64,000 bases of DNA, taken from Buddleja alternifolia. Taxonomy: Eukaryota > Streptophyta > Magnoliopsida > Lamiales > Scrophulariaceae. The stretch lies in contig CM033396.1 in the NCBI GenBank assembly GCA_019426215.1, positions 24,257,101-24,321,100 on the forward strand. Direction: 5' to 3'. The position numbers were made by a program, and so were the translations under genes. This document shows, in pieces, positions 12,495 through 26,300 of this stretch (positions are counted from its first letter, which is position 1; every line of letters begins with the position of its first letter). Below the pieces are notes generated by a model. That model had not been told where the DNA came from. It did not search any database and was given only the letters and a program-made list of their open reading frames with translations.

Positions 12495-14230
12495 TGTTAG
12501 GAATTTCATATTAGATGTTTTGATGATGACAAATAGGACTTTCTGTTAGACTCCGAAAGTGTGAAGCTTTCATAGAATGTTATGTATAAGTACCTGAAGC
12601 TTATTTATCTTAGGCTTATAGTATTTATCTTTGTAGAATTCCTTAGACTAAGTATGTGACACTAAAACACTTAGGAAAATTCTGGGTGAGTCTACCAAGT
12701 GATGAAGGTGAAGATCAAGCGTCTAAAGCTACAATGGATAAAGATATCTTGAAGCGTCTGTCAAACGCTTTAGGGATTATCCCAGTGCTCAAACTACGAA
12801 TGGATAACTCAGGCCGAATACTCAACATCAAGTGAAATGACGAAATTTTCAGTGAGACCATCAAGACAAGATTGAAGAGTAAGCGTCTGAAATAAAGAAA
12901 AGAAAGTCAGGATCAGTCCAAGCGTCTGATACACAAGAATACTATTCTCTTCAGCAAGCGTCCAAAAAAAGGTTAAACCAACACAACCTACAAAGAACGT
13001 AACCTGAAAAAGATTTAGACCCAAAACCATCCCAAGACTTAAAAAAATGCATGAATCAAACGGACGAATTATTTCCACGGAATAAAAAAAGATGCATTAA
13101 AAGTCGGATAAGTGCTATTAAAATATAAGCACTATAACTTATGGGCAAGCCATATCTTTGACCTAGACTGTCAGTTTATGAACCAAGACACACCATGCCC
13201 AACCAATTAAATATACCAAAGTTAGAAATGTCTGAACTCAAGGAATGTTTGGGAAACGAGACTCCAACCGAGTCAAACGGACAAAAACCACCAATACCTT
13301 ATAAATAGCTCTTTCAACAAACAAGTAAAATGATGAAAAGTGACACACACAAAAAATACCTACCTTGTTGAAAGAAAAGCTTACTAAAATCATAGCCAAA
13401 TATTCATATAAGCTTTTTACAAATATTCTAGAGACAGTCACCCATATCTCAAATCTCTTTTTAAGAAGAACATATACTACCATGAGATATCCTCAAGTTG
13501 TTTGAACTTTCCAAAAACAAACAAACCCGTGACCAAAACCATCAACACCTTTCATCTGAGTGAGAAAGCTGGTTGACTTGCAAGCAGTATTTTTGTGTAA
13601 AAGAAGCTTGTTGAAGTTGATCTCTATTGGAGCTGAAATCTGTGTGACCAAGGAGTTCCGAGATCAAAGTAACTTGCACCATTTCTGAGTGAAAGAAGCA
13701 AGGAATAGAAGATCTTTAGTGGAGCTGAAATCTGTGTGACAAGGAGTTCCAAGATCATATCCAATCTCCCTCTATCTTGTAGAAGTCTCTGTGTGACTCT
13801 TCGATAATCATCATAGTGGAAAACCTCCCTGATAAAGGAGAAGAAGGACGTAGCTGGGATTACATCACCCAGTGAACCTTACAAAATTTGTGTCATTTAC
13901 TGTTTTATGTCTTACATTATACTGTCATATTATATCTTGAAAAGGCATTTAAAACTAATAAGCGACTAATTGGTTAAAACGAACGCTAAGCTATAAAAAC
14001 ATTTCCGCTGTGCTAACCCTGATTTAGTGACTAACTCTGCCCTACTTTGGTAAGCGTTGAAATCACCGAGTCTAAGTTAACGTTTCTCAAGCGCCACATC
14101 CAGCGCTTAAACTTGTCAAGCGTTCAAATATTTCAAAGTGATACGAATTTTTAAGAAGTCGAAAAAGACTTCAGGGTCTATTCAACCCCCCCCCCTTCTA
14201 GACCCTTTCGTATACCACTTGGGACCAACA
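12495..14230 (+). repeat. 3' LTR of retrotransposon copy 1
   Basis: It runs from TGTTAGGAATTTC to GGGACCAACA, 1736 bases. It differs from the 5' LTR mainly by missing bases in homopolymers (for example near 12557, 12567 and 13011). This is the pattern of an under-polished contig end. Confidence 0.93.
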
Positions 14231-14779
14231 ATAGCTTCATTCTTTCTGCCGAGGCCTTCATTAACTTTGTCTACCCGATAAGTACTAACATTGGCTTTCT
14301 TGCATTACTAATAAGAAAGTATTTTTTATTTTTGAGGATGGTGTGAGTTGTTTACTATCAAGCGACAATAAATTTTATTATTGATGTTGGTGCTGATTCG
14401 GTAACTACTTATCTCTTTTTGAAACATAAAAAGAAATAATCTCACACCCAATACATGTTGTTTTAATCGGAAAACGCCAATCATATGAATAAATTCATGT
14501 TATTGATCTTAAAGGGAAACAACATGCGTTAAATATTTATTATAATTAGCTAGATTAAAACTTAACACATTTATTTTATTAACAACACTTCCTCTCCTCA
14601 ATTGATCAATTTTTTCACTTAGGATCATCAAAGAAATCACAACATCTAAATTCTAACTACTTGTCCATCCCATTTAATACACACATATCAAATCGGCCAT
14701 CATCAGAATCGCCTTCGTCAAAAAGCAAAATTTGTTTCATTTTCTTTTTTTACTTTTTAGCGATTCTTGGAAAAGGTCA
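14231..14779. other. Error-rich duplicate of 29151-29671 (old antisense copia fragment)
   Basis: This stretch aligns along its whole length with 29151-29671, with many small insertions and deletions, and stops at the N gap in TTGGAAAAGGTCA. It belongs to the gag/protease side of the older antisense copia element into which the young element inserted. The indel load is far higher than that between the two young-element copies. Confidence 0.8.
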
Positions 14780-14879
14780 NNNNNNNNNNNNNNNNNNNNN
14801 NNNNNNNNNNNNNNNNNNNNNNNNNNNNNNNNNNNNNNNNNNNNNNNNNNNNNNNNNNNNNNNNNNNNNNNNNNNNNNN
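14780..14879. other. Assembly gap (100 N)
   Basis: Exactly 100 N residues, the usual placeholder for a gap of unknown size. Sequence on both sides is poor in quality and belongs to copies of the same repeat. Confidence 0.99.
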
Positions 14880-16620
14880 GGTTAGGAATTCATATTAGAT
14901 GTTTTGATGATGACAAATAGGACTTTCTGTTAGACTCCGAAAAGTGTAAAAGCTTTCATAGAATGTTATATATAAGTACCTGAAAGCTTATTTATCTTAG
15001 GCTTATAGTATTTATCTTTGTAGAATTCCTTAGACTAAGTATGTGACACTAAAACACTTAGGAAAATTCTGGGTGAGTCTACCAAGTGATGAAGGTGAAG
15101 ATCAAGCGTCTAAAGCTACATGGATAAAGATATCTTGAAGCGTCTGTCAAACGCTTTAGGGATTATCCCAGTGCTCAAACTACGAATGGATAACTCAGGC
15201 CGAATACTCAACATCAAGTGAAATGACGAAATTTCAGTGAGACCATCAAGACAAGATTGAAGAGTAAGCGTCTGAAATAAGAAAAGAAAGTCAGGATCAG
15301 TCCAAGCGTCTGATACACAAGAATAACTATTCTCTTCAGCAAGCGTCCAAAAAGGTTAAACCAACACAACCTACAAAGAACGTAACCTGAAAAAGAATTT
15401 AGACCCAAAACCATCCAAAGACTTAAAAAATGCATGAATCAAACGGACGAATTATTTCCAACGGAAATAAAACAAGATGCATTAAAAGTCGGATAAGTGC
15501 TATTAAAATATAAGCACTATAACTTATGGGCAAGCCATATCTTTGACCTAGACTGTCAGGTTTATGAAACCAAGACCATGCCCAACCAATTAAATATACC
15601 CAAAGTTAGAAATGTCTGAACTCAAGGAATGTTTGGGGAAACGAGACTCCAACCGAGTCAAACGGACAAAAACCACAATACCTTATAAATAGCTCTTTCA
15701 ACAAACAAGTAAAATGATGAGAAAGTGACACACAAAAATACCTACCTTGTTGAAAGAAAAGCTTACTAAAAATCATAGCCAAATATTCATATAAGCTTTT
15801 TACAAATATTCTAGAGACAGTCACCCATATCTCAAATCTCTTTTTAAGAAGAACTATACTACCATTGAGATATCCTCAAGTTGTTTGAACTTTCCAAAAA
15901 CAAACAAACCCGTGACCAAAACCATCAACACCTTTCATCTGAGTGAGAAAGCTGGTTGACTTGCAAGCAGTATTTTTGTGTAAAAGAAGCTTGTTGAAGT
16001 TGATCTCTATTGGAGCTGAAATCTGTGTGACCAAGGAGTTCCGAGATCAAAGTAACTTGCACCATTTCTGAGTGAAAGAAGCAAGGGAATAGAAGATCTT
16101 TAGTGAGCTGAAATCTGTGTGACCAAGGAGTTCCAAGATCATATCCAATCTCCCTCTATCTTGTAGAAGTCTCTGTGTGACTCTTCGATAATCATCATAG
16201 TGGAAAAACCTCCCTGATAAAAGGAGAAGAAGGACGTAGCTGGGATTACATCACCCAGTGAACCTTACAAATATTTTGTGTCATTTACTGTTTTATTGTC
16301 TTACATTATACTGTCATATTATATCTTGAAAAGGCATTTAAAACTAATAAGCGACTAATTGGTTAAAACGAACGCTAAGCTATAAAAACATTCCGCTGTG
16401 CTAACCCTGATTTAGTGACTAAACTCTGCCCTACTTTGGTAAGCGTTGAAATCACCGAGTCTAAGTTAACGTTTCTCAAGCGCCACATCCAGCGCTTAAA
16501 CTTGTCAAGCGTTCAAATATTTCAAAGTGATACGAATTTTTAAGAAGTCGAAAAAGACTTCAGGGTCTATTCAACCCCCCCCCCCTTCTAGACCCTTTCG
16601 TATACCACTTGGGACCAACA
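14880..16620 (+). repeat. 5' LTR of retrotransposon copy 2
   Basis: 1741 bases, starting GGTTAGGAATTC at the gap (the TG start is damaged) and ending GGGACCAACA. Small homopolymer deletions are concentrated here compared with the 3' LTR. A TATA box is at 15684-15690. Confidence 0.93.
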
Positions 16621-16622
16621 AG

Positions 16623-16634
16623 TGGTATCAGAGC
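16623..16634 (+). other. Primer binding site (tRNA-iMet type), copy 2
   Basis: TGGTATCAGAGC lies two bases after the LTR, as in copy 1. Confidence 0.92.
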
Positions 16635-16728
16635 GGTTGAAGTTGAAACCTAAGCGTTTCCAAGCGTAACTGCTTGTTCAGATCCATCTTTTTAATATAG
16701 TCGCTTCAAAATTACTTTAAAATTCTTC

Positions 16729-18941
16729 ATGGCATTTTCTAAAGTTCCCAAGTTGACCGAGTCAAATTATGACTCTTGGAAGGTCAAAGCGTTTACTTAT
16801 TTGTGTTCATGTGATGATGAAATGTGCGATATCATTTCAGATGGGCCAATCAAAATATACAAAGTTATCACCAGAGCGCCCGAAGCCACAGGAGAAACAC
16901 CTGACGGGTATGTGGAGAAGCCCAAACAAGAATGGTCCACCGATGAGCGTCGACGAGCCAATCTGGACAATGTCGGTCGGAATGCATTATACACAGCCAT
17001 TGGTGACAATGACAACTTATTCAACAAAGTCAAATCATGCAATACAACTAAAGAAATTTGGGATAAGTTGGCTACTATTTGTGGGGGCTCAGCACAAATA
17101 AAGGAAAACAAATTATCAATTGCCAAAGAAAAATTCAACGGCTTCAAGATGCTACCTAATGAGACGCTAGAGCAATTAGACATGAGGTTTACAGCCCTTG
17201 TCACTGAACTAACATCTCTGGGTATGGAGCTACAAAATCGAGAAACAGTGGTCAAAATCTTTAGAAGTCTTCCAAGCAATTCCTGATGAAAACAACTGCA
17301 ATGAGAGAATCAAACAATCTGGACAGCCTAACTCCAGAAGATGCTTTTTCAGAACTCAAAGCGTTTGAATTTGAGCTGAATTCGGCCAGTGATGCAGTAA
17401 GTAATCCAGTAATCGAATCTGGAGCGCTAATGGCATCAATCAAAGGAAAACCTATCAAAGAAAAAGGTTCGGACATAAGTGAGGAAGAAGAACTGGCGCT
17501 TCTAAATAGATTCAGGAAATTCCTGAAATATGAAAAGAAGGGAAACAGTCCTAAGCACCCAGGACAAAGTTCATATCAAGCGCTTCCTCAAATACAACCA
17601 CAATATCAAACGCCTCACTATCCTGCGTCCTCCTCCCTAGCGCCAATTCAATATCAAACTCCTTCTCAGCAAGATCTCTCAGCGCCTGCAGCGTTAAACC
17701 AACGATCCACAAGATTAACAAACGAACAAAAGATGAAGACCAATCTTTGTTACAACTGCAGGAGACCAGGGCATTTCCAAGTTAATTGCCCATATCCAAA
17801 TGTGTCTAAACCTACAAAGCAAGATCACACGGATAGAAACCAATTCAGGAGCAACCTGAGACAACAAGGCTTGCTAGCAGAATCAGAACCTCTCTATACG
17901 CCTGAAGAGGACTTGGAATCATCAGATGAAAGCAGCGATGATGAACCATCAAAGGACTCAGCATTCATTTGTCTCATGGCAAGAGAAAATGAAGCATCTA
18001 ACGACGTACCATCTGAGGTAACCACTGATCTGTATCATCCTCTCTCTTATGATGAATTACTTGACAAAGTAAAGGAATATTATACAGATTGTCAAGATGC
18101 CACCCAATTATTCCAAAATCACCATCGTATTATTTCAGCACTCAGAAGTGATAACCTAACGCTCAAAGCAGAGTTGCAAATTCAGCAACAGTGCATTGAG
18201 AAAAACCAATCACTCGAGAGTGAAATTACTCAGCTAAAAGGTGATCTTGATATAATAGTCAAAAGAGAAGCTGAAATGGTCGCTAAACTTGCCAAATCAG
18301 AGCAGCTTATCTCCTCATTATCAAAAGCGTCTAGAACGCTAGATAATGTGACTAAAGTAACCAGGGCATTTGGTGAAAAGACCGGTCTAGGTTTTGATAA
18401 AATCAGTTTTAAAGCCAAAGCGTCCAATGTTACAACAATCAACAAAGGAAAAGGTGTAATCTTTGTTGAAGAAAGTTCAATCAGACAAACGCTGAATGAA
18501 TCAACAAATACTGGTACAAAAGTTAATGATAAAGTCAACATTGACTCAGGCAAAGGAAAGACCAAAGTGAACGTCTCACAAAAGAAAATATATCCAAACG
18601 CTCAAAAAGCTAAGGAGATATTTTCTGCCAGTGAATCAAACGTTAAGCGTCCCGCACCAAAAGTGCATCCTAAGCCAGTACCAAACAGAATCAAACGTCC
18701 ATATCCAAAACAATCCAGTTCATATTATCAACACTATGATAATTGTGAATACGATTATGATTATCACTATAATCAAGGATATTTCTATACATCTAGAAAA
18801 GGTATGCAACTCAAAACGAAACCCAAGAAGGCCAATCTTTCTCCTGTAGTGAAGATAAGGCAAATATGGGTTCCGAAAAATCTAATTCACGTCACTAACA
18901 AAGAAGGACCCAAAACAAAATGGGTACCTAAAGGAAATTAG
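16729..18941 (+). pseudogene. gag: Retrotransposon Gag polyprotein, copy 2 (one frameshift)
   Basis: This is the same Gag as at 1834-4047, with the N-terminal domain, the CCHC knuckle CYNCRRPGHFQVNC and the basic C-terminus. An A is missing near 17276 (CAAGCAATTCC against CAAGCAAATTCC in copy 1), so the first frame ends at 17284-17286 and the rest is read from 17286. A few substitutions separate it from copy 1, for example Met to Lys in the SNYDSW neighbourhood and Thr to Pro near residue 230. The deletion lies in the damaged zone near the gap, so it may not be real. The stop is TAG 18939-18941, with pol 14 bases further on. Confidence 0.9.
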
Positions 18942-18955
18942 ATCTGCCCTTTTGA

Positions 18956-21900
18956 ATGCAGGTACCTAGAGCCAACACCTACGCTTCAGTATGGTACATA
19001 GATAGTGGATCATCGAGACACATGACTGGATCAAAGGACCTCTTGATCAACTATCGTGCAACCAATGGTCCTCAAGTTATATTCGGTGATAATTCTAAAG
19101 GTAAAACTAAAGGTATAGGTATCATGCATAGGGGGAACATCATGATCAATGATGTATACTATGTCGAGGGTCTTAAACATAATCTCCTAAGCATAAGTCA
19201 ATTTTGTGATAAAGGCTTTGAAATTAAATTTTCTAGTGACTTGTGCGAGATAATCGATGTTAAGACAGGATCTACCAAATTAAAAGGAAGAAGAACAAAC
19301 AATGTATACTTAGTAGATTGGGATTCAACATTAGATAACAACCCTACATGCTTCGTAGCTAAGAATCAAAACGAATTAGGTTGGTTATGGCACAGAAAAA
19401 TGAATCACCTCAATTTCAAAACAATCTCTCAATTAATATCTCTAAATCTCATAGAGGGATTACCTAAAGGTTCCTTTAATAAAGATCGCTTATGTGATGC
19501 TTGTCAAATGGGTAAACAAGTTAAATCATCCTTTAAGAAGAAGCTTCATCTATCGACCTCTCGAATACTTGAATTACTACATTTAGATTTGTTTGGTCCT
19601 ATTCAAATCATGAGCGTTAGTGGTAAAAAGTATTCACTAGTAATAGTTGATGATTTTTCACGCTATACATGGGTAGAATTTCTAGCATCTAAAGATGAAA
19701 CTAGTGCCAAGCTCACCTCTCTAATTCGTCAACTACAAAACTCAAAAGATCTAAAAGTAACAAGAATTAGAAGTGATAGAGGAACTGAATTTACTAACCA
19801 TATTGTTGAGAAATTTTGTAAAGACTTTGGAATACTTCATGAGTATTCAGCACCTAGAACACCTCAACAAAATGGAGTTGCTGAACGGCGGAACAGAACG
19901 CTTAAAGAAGCCGCTAGGACTATGTTAGCCGAATCTAAGCTGCCTCAAAGGTTGTGGGCCGAAGCTATTAACACTGCTTGCTACACTCAGAACCGGTGTA
20001 TGATCAACAAGCAACATGAAAAGACTCCATATGAGTTATGGAAGGGACGTAAGCCGAATGTTTCATACTTTCATGTATTTGGCTCAAAATGTTTCATTCA
20101 TAACAATGGTTCTCAAAGCCTAAAGACATTTGATCCTAAAGCAGATGAAGGAATCTTTCTAGGATACGCCAAAAATGGAAAGAGCTTTCGCATCTTAAAT
20201 AAGATCAAATCGAAGGTTGAAGAATCCATTCATGTTGTGTTTGATGATGCTAACCAAGAACCGAGTAAGGTTAATATTAATGATGCAGGAATTGAAGATT
20301 TATCTCAACAAGCGTCACAAATCAATCTGTGTGATGATAGTGATATTGATGAAGATAATGAAATCATTATACCTAATCCTAAGACTACTCGTAAAGACAT
20401 CAACGATGACATTGCAAGAAACGCTGATGATCATGAAGGGTATGTTCATCAAGAGCAAATTCAATCTACAAACACTGAAGCGCCTACGCAAGGAATTGGT
20501 CAAGCGCCTACACAGTTTAATCAAACGTTAGATCAATCTCTTAACTCGTTCCAACCAGACAGAAAATGGCTCAGAGACCATCCACCAGAACTAATTATTG
20601 GAGATATTGGAGCACCCGTTAGAACGAGAGCCGCTACAATAAATGAGGCCATGTTTGCAAGCTTCCTATCTCAAATGGAACCAAAGAAAGTGGATGAAGC
20701 GCTTAACGATCCAAGTTGGATAGAAGCCATGCAAGAAGAGCTAAACCAATTTGAAAGAAATAAGGTATGGACGCTAGTACCAAGACCAACCCACCAAGGG
20801 GTCATTGGAACTAGATGGGTCTATAGAAACAAAATGGATGAGAATGGAATTGTGATTAGAAACAAAGCCAGACTCGTAGCTCAGGGATACTGTCAAGAAG
20901 AGGGCATCGACTTTGATGAAACATACGCTCCAGTTGCCCGACTTGAAGCAATCCGCATGTTTCTAGCGTTTGCAGCATTTAACAAATTTACAGTGTATCA
21001 AATGGACGTAAAGAGTGCATTTCTGAATGGTAAACTCCAAGAAGAAGTATATGTGGAGCAACCACCAGGATTCATCAACAACCATGGGAAAAGCATGGTT
21101 TACAAATTGGACAAGGCACTCTATGGTCTTAAACAAGCACCACGAGCATGGTATGACACTCTCTCTATCTTCCTTATAGGTAAAGGCTTTTCAAAAGGCA
21201 GCGTTGACACAACGTTATTCAAAATTACCCATAATGACGATATTCTCCTAGTTCAAATTTATGTTGATGATATTATATTTGGATCTACCAATAAGCGTCT
21301 ATGTGAGAAATTTTCGAAAATGATGCAAGATCAATTTGAAATGAGCATGATGGGTGAATTAACTTTCTTCCTAGGATTACAAGTTAAACAACTCCCTAAT
21401 GGCATATTCATAAATCAAACTAAATATACTAGAGATATGATCAAGAAATTTGGTATGGAAAATGCATCACCTTCAAAAATTCCAATGAGCCAGACGCTTA
21501 AGCTAGATAGAGACGATAATGGAAAGAAAATTGATATCACTAACTATAGAGGTATTATTGGATCACTTCTTTATCTTACAGCTAGTAGACCCGATATTAT
21601 GTTCTCAGTATGCATGTGTGCACGATTTCAAGCTGATCCTAGAGAATCACACTTAATTGCTGCTAAAAGAATCCTTAAGTACCTAAAAGGCACACAAAAT
21701 GTGGGCTTATGGTATCCTAGGGATTCTCCTTTTGAACTAATCGGTTATTCAGATGCAGATTTTGCAGGATGCAAAATAGATAGAAAAAGTACTAGTGGAA
21801 CATGTCAATTTCTAGGTGATAGACTAATTTCATGGCATAGTAAGAAGCAACAGTCCATCGCTACTTCCACCGCTGAGGCTGAGTATGTAGCCGCTGGAAG

Positions 21901-22207
21901 CTGTTGTGCACAGATCCTTTGGATGAGGCAACAACTTAGAGATTATGGAATAATCCTAGATCCAACTCCTATCCATTGTGACAATCAAAGCGCCTTAGCA
22001 ATGACTCAAAATCCAGTTCTTCACTCTAGAACCAAACACATTGACATTCGCTATCACTTTCTACGTGACCATGTTCAAAAGAAAGATATCTCCATGCACT
22101 TCATTAATACAGAAAAGCAACTGGCAGATATCTTCACCAAAGCGCTTAACGAACAACGTTTTCTCACTTTAAGAAGTGAACTAGGTATGATTGATCTAAA
22201 TGCTTAA
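18956..22207 (+). CDS. pol: Retrotransposon Pol polyprotein, copy 2 (intact, 1083 aa)
   Basis: This single open frame holds the whole copia enzyme set. The aspartic protease is near the start (DSGSSRH, Asp16). The GAG-pre-integrase motif WHRKMNH is at residue 145. The integrase catalytic triad is Asp211, Asp274 and Glu310, a correct D-D-35-E spacing. The reverse transcriptase has YVDD at 769-772. RNase H has Asp933 (SDADFAG), the TAEAEY Glu near 974 and the CDN Asp near 1009. All catalytic residues I looked for are present, so the enzyme could be active. The start ATG is preceded directly by TGA in the same frame, so no upstream extension exists. The frame is offset by -1 from gag, with a 14-base spacer after the gag TAG. 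Confidence 0.95.
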   Translation: MQVPRANTYASVWYIDSGSSRHMTGSKDLLINYRATNGPQVIFGDNSKGKTKGIGIMHRGNIMINDVYYVEGLKHNLLSISQFCDKGFEIKFSSDLCEIIDVKTGSTKLKGRRTNNVYLVDWDSTLDNNPTCFVAKNQNELGWLWHRKMNHLNFKTISQLISLNLIEGLPKGSFNKDRLCDACQMGKQVKSSFKKKLHLSTSRILELLHLDLFGPIQIMSVSGKKYSLVIVDDFSRYTWVEFLASKDETSAKLTSLIRQLQNSKDLKVTRIRSDRGTEFTNHIVEKFCKDFGILHEYSAPRTPQQNGVAERRNRTLKEAARTMLAESKLPQRLWAEAINTACYTQNRCMINKQHEKTPYELWKGRKPNVSYFHVFGSKCFIHNNGSQSLKTFDPKADEGIFLGYAKNGKSFRILNKIKSKVEESIHVVFDDANQEPSKVNINDAGIEDLSQQASQINLCDDSDIDEDNEIIIPNPKTTRKDINDDIARNADDHEGYVHQEQIQSTNTEAPTQGIGQAPTQFNQTLDQSLNSFQPDRKWLRDHPPELIIGDIGAPVRTRAATINEAMFASFLSQMEPKKVDEALNDPSWIEAMQEELNQFERNKVWTLVPRPTHQGVIGTRWVYRNKMDENGIVIRNKARLVAQGYCQEEGIDFDETYAPVARLEAIRMFLAFAAFNKFTVYQMDVKSAFLNGKLQEEVYVEQPPGFINNHGKSMVYKLDKALYGLKQAPRAWYDTLSIFLIGKGFSKGSVDTTLFKITHNDDILLVQIYVDDIIFGSTNKRLCEKFSKMMQDQFEMSMMGELTFFLGLQVKQLPNGIFINQTKYTRDMIKKFGMENASPSKIPMSQTLKLDRDDNGKKIDITNYRGIIGSLLYLTASRPDIMFSVCMCARFQADPRESHLIAAKRILKYLKGTQNVGLWYPRDSPFELIGYSDADFAGCKIDRKSTSGTCQFLGDRLISWHSKKQQSIATSTAEAEYVAAGSCCAQILWMRQQLRDYGIILDPTPIHCDNQSALAMTQNPVLHSRTKHIDIRYHFLRDHVQKKDISMHFINTEKQLADIFTKALNEQRFLTLRSELGMIDLNA

Positions 22208-23304
22208 TCATTCGAAACATCATACTTTTGTTAGGCATGAAATTTAGGGGGAATTCAATGTATGTTATGAAATTTATGGGGAACCTACATAGGGGGAACC
22301 TTAAAAGAGCTAACTATACCTAAGTGAATATGACCAAAAATGTTTTCCCTTGCATCGGTCATACGCACTTAGCACCATACACTTAAAACCTTTTTGACGC
22401 TTATTACACAAATCTGTCTTAGCGTCTGCACTTCTTTCAAAATAAACTAAACGCTTAGCTTTATTCCCGGCTAAAAGCAGTTAGTAAAAAGACCCTTTTA
22501 AAAGCAAGCGTACATTACCCTACGCTAAAACGAGAAAGTGGATTAGTCAATCAATGCAATTAATGCTGACTTGACATTCCTCACCCTTCGCTCAAGAAAA
22601 CCCATGGGTACTCATCACGTTTTTCAAAGATGGTTCAGCACATGTACACGCGTCAGTACAATTACCATGTATCTTAGACGAGTACAACCGGCGCTGAATA
22701 TTTTAAACCAAAAGTAAAACACTACTACCAAGACCTAATGATAAGTACTGGGAAACTGTGTCCTCATATACACCCTGAAAGGAATAATTCTATATGTTAC
22801 AATGAGCGCTAAAAGCACAACCTGTTACTTGAAAGAGACTCCCAAGATTTTCAAGCGTCCACATAACACTCAATTGTTTCAAGCGTCATTCTGACTAAGT
22901 CCGGACGCTTTAACAAATTTTTGGCGGGCATTTAAATAGTGTTCAAAATTATGATACCCGAACAGTTTTCATAAAGAACGTATCCGCTTTTCATGGGCAC
23001 ACGCATCACTCTCAGTCTCTGTTTTAAACTTTTAAACGGACTTCAAAATAGTATATGTGGCAGTTACTAAAAGAAACCGTGCCTGTTTAATCTAAATTCA
23101 CGTCCACAGTTATATTTTAATGGCTGAGATTTATACTCCTCCACGTGTCAACATCTCAAACTTCAAACACACCGAACATTCAAATTGAAGTTTCTGCAGA
23201 ACACAAACACTCTTATACTCTATTCCATTCGTGCAAAAACAAGTCTCTCTCTTTTTCAAAAAAAAGAAAAATTTTCCTTCGTAATCTCTGTCTACTGCTC
23301 ACTC
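22208..23304 (+). other. Non-coding spacer between pol and the third ORF, copy 2
   Basis: About 1.1 kb without a convincing ORF, conserved with copy 1. Purine tracts containing AGGGGGA lie at about 22247 and 22291, resembling the 3' polypurine tract. AAGCG words are frequent. Confidence 0.6.
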
Positions 23305-26300
23305 ATGGCACCCAAGAAAGCTACTGCTGGAACCTCTGAAGTTATTGTCAAGATCACTGAAGGCCTTATAGTTGATTGGAAGTTTCTCTATGAAAACCCC
23401 CAAATTGATTTAACGGAAATAATGGATTCTGTAGCAGAGGCTGGGCTTCAGAAATTTCTCACGAAATACTCATATATGTTTCCTGAAGAACTAGAATTTT
23501 TCTGGAGAAATGCTCGACTGTCTGACGATGAGACTTCCATCACGTGCTTGTTTCCTGTCTCCAAGAAGGAATCAAAGACGTTCACTCTCTCTGCGGCCTC
23601 CATTGCCCAGAATTTCTCTCTACCTAATGCTGGAGCCACTTTAGACACTATCACTGAAGAACAAATTCAAGAAGTCTGGACTCAGATTAGCGCTTACGAT
23701 GATGTTCCATACAAACCGTACTTTGAAAAGAAGGATATAGTGAACAGGTATCGAGTCTTGGCTGATTTCTGCAGTAAAAACATCGAATGCAGAGTGGGAA
23801 CCTTCGACAAAATCAACCCAACCCAGTTCCAGATGATGACTGCCATCCTACTCAAGATAAAGATCAACTGGAGCGCCTATATATTCAGCAGGTTCAGAGA
23901 CAGTTTACGCACTTCAAACAGACCTTATGGTCTAGTTTTAAGTGATCTACTCTTTCGAGCAGAGTGCACCTCTTCAGCAGGAGTCACCGTGGCCAAGCAT
24001 AAGTTCTATGGGCCAAGAATCATCAATAATCTCTTCAATCCACCCAAAGTTGGAGGTGCTGCTAAGCCTCTCTCTGAGCGCCAAGTTGTCCGCGCAGCGT
24101 CAGATGAGGAGGCTGAGCGTCCAGATCAGGAGAAAGCCAAACGTACTGTGAAGCGTCCCACTGTCACCAAGAAACGGGCTCCTCGAAAGCCCAAGGCTCA
24201 ACCTATTAAAAACGATGAAGATGACGAGGATTCTATACCCCTCATTAGTCGGAAAGATCTGGAAAAGGTTCTCAAGAATATTGACTTTGAAGAACCTGCA
24301 GTTCCACAGACTCAAGCGTTCCCCGCCGAAGGTATAAATGTGAAGCGTATCTTCAAAAGGCGTAAGCGTCCAACTGCTGCCATCTCTTCTGAGACTACAC
24401 AAAGAGATCAAGCCATAGCTGCTGTCCCGATATCATCCTCCGAACCACCAGTTGATGTCCATCTGGATGTTGATATGACCCAAATTGTGGCCATCGCACA
24501 TGAAGCTGCCATCGAATCTACAAATCTCGAGCCGGATGAACCTGAAATCCCAAGGGCTCAACCATTGCTTGCATTACCTAGTACAACAGAGGCACGCTCA
24601 GAAGGTCAGAGCGATGCTAACGACGTTGTGATCCATCGACACTTCTTCAAGCTGGATCCCTCAAAGACTATCGATCACTCAGTCGATTATTTGCCTCCAG
24701 CGCCCGCAGAAAACTTCATACCTGCAGGTTACAATGAAGAAAGTCTTATCAATGCCGAAAATGATATCGCCAAGCTCATAAAGTTTGATCTGGCTGTACG
24801 CAACACTCTCTTTAATACAGCCTCCACCCCAGCTGATGAAGCTTACTACAAAGCGCTTGAACTCGGAAAGACTCCCACACACATCCCGGCTTCTGTCACT
24901 CTCCAAGCTCAGCGGCAAGGAGGCACGACTCCTAGAGCTGATGTTGACTTAGCTTATTATCTGGACTGTGGGACAAGCAAACCCACTGGCTTCGCTCTCC
25001 GCGACTACAACATCAGAGTCTATGAGCGTCAGGATCAGCTTCTGAACCCAACGGAAGAGCTACTAAACAGAGAAGGATATTCTCACTCTCTAACACTGGT
25101 CAAAAGCGAGGAAAACAAGAACTCAGCTAATCCTCTCCTCCTGTGGAAGAATAAAGGAGTACATGCCGGTGAGCGTCCAGCATCCCTGACCGAGATGATT
25201 CAACTTGAAACCGATGCATATTTTGACTGCGTCTGGAACGCTAACTACCAACCCGACAGGTATCGTTTTGAATCCATCTGTGATATTCATCACCAAGGGT
25301 TTCGTGCTATACTTAATGCAGGAACTGAGTATTGTATGACTGAGATACGATGGGCTGAAGCTTACATGGGTGACAAGTATAAATTTGAAGACTTGGTTAG
25401 TGCTCCCCATCTGTTCAGACTAGGGATTCATGATAAAAGGACCAAATTTGCACGCTACATGCTGACGCAGCGCCAGCATAGACTTGGACCCGTTCTGAAG
25501 CTGCCTCTGATCCGCCATCAACCTGAACACCGCTTAAGACAAGCGTTGCACAAACTGGCCAACTCTTCTCTACGCTTTGATGATCAAGCGTCCACCAGCG
25601 GTTCCTCTCCCATGTCCTGTCTGAACTGCACCCCTAGCCAATGTGAAGACAACTTTGCTCTCATGATGGCAATTATGCCTCCAGTCTCTCTATTCGACAA
25701 AATCTTCACAGACAATCTGCGACAATGGGATGGCTCTCGGATCAATTCTTTCAGAGGATATCCACTACTTCCGTCTATTCGACAAGAAGTCTCCAGTCAC
25801 TATGATTTTGGTTTATCGCTGCTAGAAAGATCTCAAGCGCTTGCTTCAGCCATCTACCCATACTTGGAAGAGTATTACCAGCTCCGCGTTCCCGCCTCTC
25901 GGAAACCGAAGACTCTCCCAACAGATCGGCTAATTGGCTTCTCACAACACTATTGCCCAGATGCCTTATTCTCTATCTGCAAAGCGCCCTCCAAACTCTT
26001 TCCCACTCATGTGCTGGATATCCTCGGGCCACTGTATATCAGGGCACTGGATAGTCCTATCAGAACGTTCATTCAAGGTACTCATCTCCCCACTCTACAT
26101 TTGAATGAACTCCTGCAGACTGCTACGTATCCATATGCAGATGAACCGTTTGCCAGCTTGGACTTTCGGTTTACGGACTTTAGCCGAATAGAATCAGACT
26201 TTCCTGCAGCACCCGCTGAACTGTTAACTGCTCCTGAGCGCCTATTAGAGTTACCTCAAGCGCCTCATTCTCCCAGTCCAACTGAATCCGACTCTACTGC

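Larger units (their letters stand above)
1..14230 (+). mobile_element. SIRE/Maximus-like Ty1/copia retrotransposon, copy 1 (left edge cut by window)
   Basis: Both LTRs, a primer site, gag, pol, a large third ORF and a polypurine tract are visible in the order usual for the SIRE/Maximus branch of plant copia elements. Comparison with the 3' LTR shows that the first 29 bases of the 5' LTR lie outside the window. Gag is intact. Pol has a 1-base deletion near 4921. The third ORF has single-base indels near 10530, 11857, 12056, 12208 and 12286. Indels become more frequent towards the gap at 14780, which suggests poor consensus rather than biological decay. The element is nearly identical to the copy at 14880-29150 and may be the same locus or its allele. 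The family assignment rests on layout and size, not on a phylogeny. Confidence 0.93.
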
